Assembly (NCBI RefSeq): GCF_006974105.1
Contig: NZ_CP036282.1
Span: 1,612,001 to 1,676,000, forward strand
Origin: Rhodoferax aquaticus
Lineage (GTDB): Bacteria > Pseudomonadota > Gammaproteobacteria > Burkholderiales > Burkholderiaceae_C
Direction of reading: 5' to 3'
DNA: 64,000 nt
Every line of letters begins with the position of its first letter. Position 1 is the stretch's first letter. Shown in pieces: positions 58,309-64,000 of this stretch. The notes beneath the pieces were generated by a model. It worked only from the letters and a program-made list of their open reading frames with translations, had not been told where the DNA came from and searched no databases. The translations under genes were made by a program, and so were the position numbers.

Positions 58309-59481
58309 TTAACGGTTTTTCTGCACAAAACCTATAAGCTGGCTTGCCAAGTCGTCTTGAGCGCAAAGGCGCTGGCGCGCGGCCTCGGCTTGCAGTGCCC
58401 ACTGCGGCCAGTCTTTGAGCAGGGTGATCAGCGGGTTTGCCGCGTGCGGCATGGCATTCCACGCTGAGTGAAATTGACGCCATGAGGGGCTGGCGTCCAG
58501 CATATCCAAAAAGGCGTTGAGCTTGTCGTGGTGGGCGTTGTCGTCCTGCGGGTAGATGTTCCACACAAAGGGCTTGCCCGCCCACAGCGCGCGAACAATG
58601 GAGTCTTCGCCGCGCACGCAGTTGAAGTCGCAGGCCCAGAGCAAATGGTCGTAATCGTTTTGGGTGAGTGGCGGCAAGTATGAAATTGATAGCTGCCCGC
58701 GCTTAACCAGTGAGCGCTGCAGCCATTTTTCTTCCAAATGTCGAACGGCTTGCGTCGCGCGTCCATGGGTGACCAGCAGTTGGGTGGGCGTGTCGGCGTG
58801 GGCCAGCGTGTCCAAAAATGCTTCGAGCAAAGGCGGCTCGTAGCAAAACAAAGAGACCAAGCGTTCGCCTGTCCACTGGATGCCGTGACGGCCCAACCAC
58901 GTGCTGCGGTCGAAGCCAGATTGACGTCGGTCTAGATCGGGCTCCCGCAACAGTCCGCCAGTGCGGTCAGTGAATCCGGGGTAGAAGAAATGCTTGGTCC
59001 AAGCTTTGGCTGGGCCGTGCATGACAGGGGAGGGTAGGCCGTGGCAGCGCTCGGCGTAGGGCTCGGCACTCAGGTACTCCAAATTGATCCAGACTGGAGG
59101 TTTATGAGGTGAATTCTGGCCATTCGCGCCCATGGAGGCTGCGTAGGTCGCTACAAATTCGGGAGCAATTTCACAGCCGAACGCTTCAATCCACACATCG
59201 GCAGGTGTCAAGGTGGCCAGGGTTGGGGCATCAGCAGACAAGGCCCAGTCCAGCACAGAGACGCCGACAACATGGCCCTCCAGCGCGCCCGGTGCCATCC
59301 AGCGCAGCGCGCTTGCATCGTCCACCCAGAGTCGAACGCTATGACCCGCTGCAGCCATTTGCTGGCTCAAGCGCCAGCAAATGCCAATGTCCCCAAAGTT
59401 GTCGACCACGCGGCAAAAGATGTCCCATTGCATCGGTTGCTTGTAGGGGCTTGGTGTGTGAGCAGCGCTTGGCATAGACAT
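58309..59481 (-). CDS. earP: EF-P arginine rhamnosyltransferase EarP
   Basis: A 390-residue GT-B fold enzyme that transfers rhamnose from dTDP-beta-L-rhamnose to Arg32 of EF-P. The N-terminus MQWDIFCRVVDNFGDIGICWRLSQQ holds the catalytic aspartates (VDNFGDIG), and NCVRGEDSIVRALWAGKPFVWNIYPQDDNAHHDKLNAFLD is the nucleotide-sugar site. The start is uncertain: ATG at 59481 or 59475 gives a 16- or 14-residue leader, ATG at 59433 begins directly at MQWDIF. A dispersed repeat at 58685-58731 is in frame and encodes KWLQRSLVKRGQLSISY; motifs on both sides stay intact. Confidence 0.93.
   Translation of the reverse strand: MSMPSAAHTPSPYKQPMQWDIFCRVVDNFGDIGICWRLSQQMAAAGHSVRLWVDDASALRWMAPGALEGHVVGVSVLDWALSADAPTLATLTPADVWIEAFGCEIAPEFVATYAASMGANGQNSPHKPPVWINLEYLSAEPYAERCHGLPSPVMHGPAKAWTKHFFYPGFTDRTGGLLREPDLDRRQSGFDRSTWLGRHGIQWTGERLVSLFCYEPPLLEAFLDTLAHADTPTQLLVTHGRATQAVRHLEEKWLQRSLVKRGQLSISYLPPLTQNDYDHLLWACDFNCVRGEDSIVRALWAGKPFVWNIYPQDDNAHHDKLNAFLDMLDASPSWRQFHSAWNAMPHAANPLITLLKDWPQWALQAEAARQRLCAQDDLASQLIGFVQKNR
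58685..58731 (+). repeat. Dispersed repeat inside earP, copy E
   Basis: The sequence attgatagctgcccgcgctta, then gcgctgcagccatttttc, belongs to the family of copies A-G (shared AGCTGCCCGCGCTTA / GCGCT-GCC-TTTTT). It is in frame within earP. Confidence 0.55.
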
Positions 59482-59594
59482 ATGGGTATTGTCAGCCACA
59501 AGGTCAATGGAGCGAGGACTGGCCAAGACCTCAGCGTCGTGCGTCAGAATGTGCCATCGCTCTTTGTCGTTGATTGCTGTTAGGCAGGTACTTT

Positions 59595-60641
59595 ATGGAT
59601 TTGCGGTCGCTTCTCACTATTGATGTTCCGCTGGTACAGGCGCCACTTGCTGGCGTGCAGGGCAGTGCCATGACCATTGCGGTGTCTAACGCTGGGGCCT
59701 TGGGGTCTTTGCCTTGCGCGATGCTGAGTACGCAGGCACTGCATGAGGAGTTGCTGGCTTTGCAGGCGCAGACCACGCGCAGCTACAACCTCAACTTTTT
59801 TTGCCACCAAGAGCCAGCGCCAGACGCTGGGCAACAAGCACGATGGATGCAAGCCTTGGCACCGTATTACCAAGAGTTGGAGGTAGACCCGGCCAATGTA
59901 GACACTGGCCCTGGGCGTAAGCCTTTCAATGCTGAAACTGCGGAGCTGATTGCGCAGTTCAAACCCCCGGTGATCAGCTTTCACTTCGGCCTGCCAGACC
60001 CCTGTTTGCTGGAGCGCGTGCGCTGCTGGGGTGCCAAGGTGTTGGCCAGCGCGACCACTGTAGAAGAGGCCATTTGGCTGCAGGCTCACGGTGTGGATGC
60101 AGTGATTGCGCAGGGTTTGGAGGCAGGCGGCCACCGCGGCATGTTTTTGACGGACGCGTTGAGCACCCAAATGGGTACCTTTGCCTTGCTGCCGCAAGTG
60201 GTGCGTGCAGTCAACGTGCCCGTGATTGCCGCCGGTGGCATTGCAGACGCCACGGGTATACGCGCTGCCATGGCCTTGGGCGCTGCGGGCGTACAAGTTG
60301 GAACGGCCTATATGTTGTGTGATGAGGCTACAACCTCGCCCATGCACCGCGCTGCGCTGCAAAGCAAAGCTGCGAGCCACACGGCGCTCACCACCTTATT
60401 CACGGGGCGTCCCGCCCGCGGCATCATGAATCGCCTAATGCGAGAGTTGGGGCCACTTAATTCTGCCGCGCCTGCGTTCCCAATGGCCACAGGGGCGGTG
60501 GCCCCCCTGCGCGCCAAAGCCCAGAGCCTGGGTTCAGGTGATTTCTCGCCGCTGTGGGCTGGCCAAAACGTCTCCGGCTGTAAGCCAGTTTCTGCGGCGG
60601 TGTTGACACAGGAGTTGGCGCTAGGGTTTGATGCGTCCTAA
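59595..60641 (+). CDS. NAD(P)H-dependent flavin oxidoreductase (nitronate monooxygenase family)
   Basis: A 348-residue FMN-dependent TIM-barrel enzyme of the YrpB/NMO family. MDLRSLLTIDVPLVQAPLAG is the family start; DAVIAQGLEAGGHRGMF is the phosphate/FMN-binding signature and PVIAAGGIADATGIRAAMALGAAGVQVGTAY the second. Members oxidise nitronates or reduce enones or quinones; the substrate here is unknown. ATG at 59595 is favoured over upstream in-frame alternatives. It is divergent from earP, with about 110 bases between the starts. Confidence 0.88.
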   Translation: MDLRSLLTIDVPLVQAPLAGVQGSAMTIAVSNAGALGSLPCAMLSTQALHEELLALQAQTTRSYNLNFFCHQEPAPDAGQQARWMQALAPYYQELEVDPANVDTGPGRKPFNAETAELIAQFKPPVISFHFGLPDPCLLERVRCWGAKVLASATTVEEAIWLQAHGVDAVIAQGLEAGGHRGMFLTDALSTQMGTFALLPQVVRAVNVPVIAAGGIADATGIRAAMALGAAGVQVGTAYMLCDEATTSPMHRAALQSKAASHTALTTLFTGRPARGIMNRLMRELGPLNSAAPAFPMATGAVAPLRAKAQSLGSGDFSPLWAGQNVSGCKPVSAAVLTQELALGFDAS

Positions 60642-60689
60642 TGGCCTGATGCCCTTATGGGCCGCCGGCGAAACTGCACAATATGCGCC

Positions 60690-62726
60690 ATGACAGCCCC
60701 ATTGCCCGAGCCCCCCATTCCAACCCATACAGAGCCAATGTCCCCCGAGGGCGAAAAGGCATGTTTGCACCCAGAGCAATTGCTTAATGACGTAGCGTCC
60801 CTGCCGCCCTTGCCGGGCGTGTACCGCTACTTCGATGCGCAAGGCCAGGTGTTGTATGTGGGCAAAGCCATCAACCTGAAGAAGCGGGTATCGAGCTACT
60901 TTCAGAAGAACCACGGTGGCACGCGCATCGGCCATATGGTGAGCAAAATTGTGCGCCTAGAGACCACCGTGGTGCGCTCAGAGGCAGAGGCGCTGCTGTT
61001 GGAAAACAACCTCATCAAGACGCTGAATCCTAAGTACAACATTTTGTTTAGGGATGACAAGAGTTACCCCTATTTGAAAATGACGGGCACGCCACCAGCG
61101 CCCAAAAACATGGCGCCTAGCGAGGCACTTGTTACTGCGAAGACACCGTTGCCCGTAGAGTTTGCCCGGGTCTCCTATTACCGTGGCGCCGTGGAGAAAA
61201 AGCACCGCTACTTTGGCCCGTATCCCAGCGCGTGGGCGGTGAAAGAAGCTATTTTGCTGATGCAAAAAGTGTTTCGCCTGCGCACCTGTGAAGACCCGGT
61301 GTTTAGCAACCGCACACGGCCTTGTTTGCTGTACCAAATCAAACGTTGCTCCGCACCCTGTGTGGGTCATATCAGCCCCGCCGATTACGCCCAAGATGTG
61401 GCCAATGCAGAGCGATTCTTGCGTGGTGAAGCGCAAGACGTGATGCGAGGCCTAGAGGCGCGCATGATGGCGCATTCAGACCGTTTGGAGTTTGAGCAAG
61501 CGGCGGAGTTGCGCAACCAAGTGGCGGCGCTCTCCAACGTGTTGCACCAGCAGTCGGTAGACAACGTGTCTGACCGCGACGTAGACATCTTGGCGGTGAA
61601 AGTGCAGGGTGGCAAAGCTTGCGTGAACTTGGCCATGGTGCGGGGTGGTCGCCATTTAGGAGATAGGCCGTATTTTCCTGCCCATGTGGAAGACGCGTCT
61701 GCCTTGGCGGATAGCGACGATATGCAGCCCAAGACCAGTGTCGAAGTCCAAGTGCTGGAGGCGTTCTTGGCGCAACACTATATTGACGTTGCCATGCCTT
61801 CCGTCTTGGTGGTCAGTGAGCCAGTGAGCAAAGACTTGTTGCAGGCACTATCTGATCGCATTGGCGTCAAAGTGAGTGCAGTCCATCAGCCACGTGAGCA
61901 ACGCCGCGCATGGCTGGATATGGCGCAAACCAATGCTGCTTTGCAATTGGCCCGTTTGCTCGCCGAAGAAGGCTCACAGCAGGCGCGCACCCGTGCCTTG
62001 GCGGATGCACTGGATTTGGCTATGGATAACTTGGAAGAGTTGCGCATCGAATGCTTTGACATTTCGCACACGTCGGGGGAGGCAACCCAAGCATCATGTG
62101 TGGTGTTTCATCATCACAAAATGCAGAACGCAGAGTACCGCCGCTTCAATATCGATGGCATCACGGGTGGTGATGACTACGCTGCCATGCGCCAAGTGTT
62201 GACGCGCCGCTACGGCAAACTGGCCGAGGCCCTAGCAACTGCCAAGCACACGGGGCAGCCACAAATTGGCACCGGGCGTTTGCCCGACTTGGTGCTGGTG
62301 GACGGCGGCAAGGGGCAGGTGTCTATGGCACGTGAAGTCTTTGAAACACTAGGCCTCGACTTGTCGCTCATCGTGGGTGTGGAAAAAGGCGAGGGCCGCA
62401 AAGTGGGCCTCGAAGAATTGGTGTTTGCTGATGGACGGGACAAGGTCTACTTGGGGGCTGATTCAGCCGCACTGATGTTGGTGGCGCAGATTCGCGATGA
62501 GGCCCATCGTTTTGCCATCACTGGCATGCGTGCTCAGCGCGCAAAAGTGCGAGTAGGTGGCAGCAAGTTAGAAGAAATTCCAGGCATAGGCCCCAAGCGT
62601 CGTGCCAAACTTCTGCAGCGTTTTGGCGGGGTGCGTGGCGTGGCGCTGGCCAGCGCTGCGGACATTGCAACAGTGGATGGCATCTCACACGATTTGGCGG
62701 AAGAAATTTACCGGGCGCTGCATTAG
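60690..62726 (+). CDS. uvrC: UvrABC system protein C
   Basis: A 678-residue excinuclease subunit that makes both incisions in nucleotide excision repair. The N-terminal GIY-YIG domain shows [31 protein letters not shown]; a UVR domain ([19 protein letters not shown]) binds UvrB; the RNase-H-like domain has [14 protein letters not shown] and [10 protein letters not shown]; a helix-hairpin-helix pair ends the protein ([21 protein letters not shown]). There is a longer variable loop around residue 150. The start could also be ATG at 60657 or 60738. pgsA follows after 18 bases, the normal betaproteobacterial order. Confidence 0.96.
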   Translation: MTAPLPEPPIPTHTEPMSPEGEKACLHPEQLLNDVASLPPLPGVYRYFDAQGQVLYVGKAINLKKRVSSYFQKNHGGTRIGHMVSKIVRLETTVVRSEAEALLLENNLIKTLNPKYNILFRDDKSYPYLKMTGTPPAPKNMAPSEALVTAKTPLPVEFARVSYYRGAVEKKHRYFGPYPSAWAVKEAILLMQKVFRLRTCEDPVFSNRTRPCLLYQIKRCSAPCVGHISPADYAQDVANAERFLRGEAQDVMRGLEARMMAHSDRLEFEQAAELRNQVAALSNVLHQQSVDNVSDRDVDILAVKVQGGKACVNLAMVRGGRHLGDRPYFPAHVEDASALADSDDMQPKTSVEVQVLEAFLAQHYIDVAMPSVLVVSEPVSKDLLQALSDRIGVKVSAVHQPREQRRAWLDMAQTNAALQLARLLAEEGSQQARTRALADALDLAMDNLEELRIECFDISHTSGEATQASCVVFHHHKMQNAEYRRFNIDGITGGDDYAAMRQVLTRRYGKLAEALATAKHTGQPQIGTGRLPDLVLVDGGKGQVSMAREVFETLGLDLSLIVGVEKGEGRKVGLEELVFADGRDKVYLGADSAALMLVAQIRDEAHRFAITGMRAQRAKVRVGGSKLEEIPGIGPKRRAKLLQRFGGVRGVALASAADIATVDGISHDLAEEIYRALH

Positions 62727-62744
62727 GCGTGCCACAATCCAGCC

Positions 62745-63320
62745 ATGTTTATGACGATACCTACCATCATGACGTGGACGCGCATCTTCGCGATCCCGTT
62801 GATAGTTGGCGTTTTCTATTTGCCAGATTCGATGGCATCTGGCGCTGAAAAAAATCTGATTGCAACACTCATGTTTGTGGTGTTCGCAGCCACTGATTGG
62901 CTGGACGGATACTTGGCTCGCAAGCTCAATCAGACATCGTCATTTGGTGCGTTCCTTGACCCAGTGGCGGATAAATTTTTGGTATGCGCATGCGTGCTAG
63001 TTTTAGTGCATTTGCAGCGGGCCGACGCCTTTGTCGCCTTGATCATCATTGGGCGCGAAATTGCAATTTCTGCATTGCGAGAGTGGATGGCGCAAATCGG
63101 TGCATCCAAAAGCGTTGCCGTGCACATGATTGGCAAGTTAAAAACGGTGTCGCAAATGGTGGCGATTCCCTTTTTGCTGTACGACGGAATGCTGTTCGGT
63201 TTGATTGACACGCATCTTTGGGGCTTCTGGTTGATTTGGGGTGCCGCCGTGCTCACGGTGTGGTCCATGGTGTACTACTTGCAAAAGGCATTGCCAGAGA
63301 TTCGAGCGCGAGCACGGTAG
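62745..63320 (+). CDS. pgsA: CDP-diacylglycerol--glycerol-3-phosphate 3-phosphatidyltransferase
   Basis: A 191-residue inner-membrane enzyme making phosphatidylglycerol phosphate, the first committed step to PG and cardiolipin. The CDP-alcohol phosphotransferase motif D-G-x2-A-R-x8-G-x3-D-x3-D is complete as DWLDGYLARKLNQTSSFGAF followed by LDPVADKF. About five hydrophobic segments are present. It follows uvrC and precedes the HU gene after 300 bases. Confidence 0.95.
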   Translation: MFMTIPTIMTWTRIFAIPLIVGVFYLPDSMASGAEKNLIATLMFVVFAATDWLDGYLARKLNQTSSFGAFLDPVADKFLVCACVLVLVHLQRADAFVALIIIGREIAISALREWMAQIGASKSVAVHMIGKLKTVSQMVAIPFLLYDGMLFGLIDTHLWGFWLIWGAAVLTVWSMVYYLQKALPEIRARAR

Positions 63321-63620
63321 GGCAACTCTGCAATGGCGGTTGTTGCAAGCCGTTGGTGCTGTAACAAACTTGTTTCAAAAAAATCTTCAGACCTTCCCAA
63401 AAATCAATGCAAAAAAGCGACTAGAATTCCGGTCCGCGCTGCAGTAACAGTGGTTCTGTTTTAGATAAGATTGTTTCTACTTCTAAATCGTTCATTGATT
63501 GCATGAGCCAAGAATTGAAGTTTGCTTCGCCAGTCACAGAGGTGCCCAGAGCGCTAAATGATTTGAGCAAAACAACGGTTTGAGACATTTAGAGTATTTG
63601 ATTGCAAACAAGGGGCCTTT
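63321..63620. promoter_or_regulatory. Intergenic region upstream of the HU gene
   Basis: I see no gene in these 300 A/T-rich bases. The HU promoter must lie here, but I cannot assign a clear -35/-10. Short poly-A runs near 63385 suggest intrinsic bending. The ribosome site AAGGGGCC precedes the GTG. Confidence 0.4.
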
Positions 63621-63893
63621 GTGAATAAAACAGAACTTATTGAGCACATCGCGAAGCACGCTGATATTTCCAAAGCAGCCGCCACACGTGCACTTGAGTC
63701 CACGATTGGTGCAGTCAAGACAACCTTGAAAAAGGGCGGTACGGTATCATTGGTAGGTTTTGGTACATTTGCTGTTGGTAAGCGGGCTGCGCGTACTGGT
63801 CGTAATCCACGCACAGGCGATGCGATTAAGATCAAGGCAGCAAAGGTTCCAAAATTCCGCCCAGGAAAAGCATTGAAAGATGCATTGAACTAG
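63621..63893 (+). CDS. hupB: HU family DNA-binding protein
   Basis: A 90-residue nucleoid protein, [25 protein letters not shown], with the beta-arm signature [26 protein letters not shown] and the C-terminal [13 protein letters not shown]. The length is as expected for HU. The start codon is GTG. HU bends and compacts DNA as a dimer. A tRNA gene follows after 17 bases on the same strand. Confidence 0.95.
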   Translation: MNKTELIEHIAKHADISKAAATRALESTIGAVKTTLKKGGTVSLVGFGTFAVGKRAARTGRNPRTGDAIKIKAAKVPKFRPGKALKDALN

Positions 63894-63910
63894 TATTAGG
63901 ATTTCAGGCG

Positions 63911-63986
63911 GGGTGATTAGCTCAGTTGGTAGAGCGGCGCCTTTACACGGCGTAGGTCGGCGGTTCGAGCCCGTCATCACCCACCA
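63911..63986 (+). tRNA. tRNA-Val (anticodon TAC)
   Basis: A 76-base cloverleaf beginning GGGTGATTAGCTCAGTTGG and ending with an encoded CCA. The acceptor stem GGGTGAT pairs with ATCACCC, the anticodon stem is GCGCC/GGCGT with loop TTTACAC, and the TTCGAGC T loop is present. The anticodon TAC at 63944-63946 decodes valine GTA-type codons. Confidence 0.97.
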
Positions 63987-64000
63987 CCCCCTCAATAAAA

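Noticed and set aside
63747..63995. An open frame opposite the tRNA and HU gene
   Set aside because: Antisense of tRNA-Val; a frequent false call.

Overview
ORGANISM. The window looks like a chromosomal segment of a betaproteobacterium of the order Burkholderiales, most likely Comamonadaceae (Rhodoferax-like; the genus is inference). The signs are gene orders typical of Burkholderiales (exbB-exbD-lpxK-Trm112-kdsB-adk, xseA-sodB, uvrC-pgsA-HU-tRNA-Val), an elongation factor P with Arg32 beside its rhamnosyltransferase EarP, an intracellular PHB depolymerase, and a family of short dispersed repeats. No prophage, insertion sequence, CRISPR array or rRNA was seen. LAYOUT. 1-11.5 kb: a two-part locus for a poorly understood amide-ligase pathway. 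It holds a large transglutaminase-DUF2126 protein (cut by the window start), a circularly permuted ATP-grasp protein, an alpha-E protein, an MFS transporter and, facing them, a second transglutaminase overlapping a fused ATP-grasp/alpha-E protein. 11.6-14.6 kb: an orphan ParA-like ATPase, an acidic protein of unknown function and an HD-GYP phosphodiesterase. 14.7-19.5 kb: a minus-strand fatty-acid block (3-hydroxyacyl-CoA dehydrogenase, Crp/Fnr regulator, ACAD10/11-type kinase-like protein, acyl-CoA dehydrogenase). 19.6-25.5 kb: a FimV-like protein, a 2-hydroxyacid dehydrogenase, lexA with a small downstream gene and three LexA-type operators, an asparaginase and adk. 25.6-32.9 kb: the lipid A/Kdo and proton-channel block, xseA, sodB, a DUF192 protein and icd. 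33.0-35.3 kb: an accessory pocket with a decayed NIPSNAP gene and a 497-aa coiled-coil membrane protein. 35.3-45.0 kb: a complete propionyl-CoA to succinyl-CoA module (PccB, PccA, epimerase, B12-dependent mutase, MeaB) behind a divergent GntR regulator, with an acetyltransferase and a secreted hydrolase embedded by overlapping start and stop codons. 45.1-50.2 kb: a lone RnfB-type ferredoxin, PHB depolymerase with a histone-like tail, and two divergent exported proteins. 50.2-56.1 kb: an FGGY kinase / glycerol-3-phosphate dehydrogenase / alkyl-DHAP-synthase-like operon coupled by 4-base overlaps, divergent from an AraC regulator. 56.2-64.0 kb: aminotransferase, efp, earP, a flavin oxidoreductase, uvrC, pgsA, an HU protein and tRNA-Val. 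HOW IT FITS. Most of the window is core metabolism of an aerobic PHB-storing heterotroph: acyl-CoA and propionyl-CoA feed the TCA cycle (mutase to succinyl-CoA, Icd), PHB is mobilised by PhaZ, and cell-envelope and repair genes are in conserved settings. The least explained parts are the duplicated ATP-grasp/alpha-E/transglutaminase locus, the 33-35 kb pocket, the lexA operator cluster with its small partner gene, the ether-lipid-like redox operon, and a repeat family found both between genes and in frame inside genes. All family assignments are from reading sequence motifs; no database search was run.
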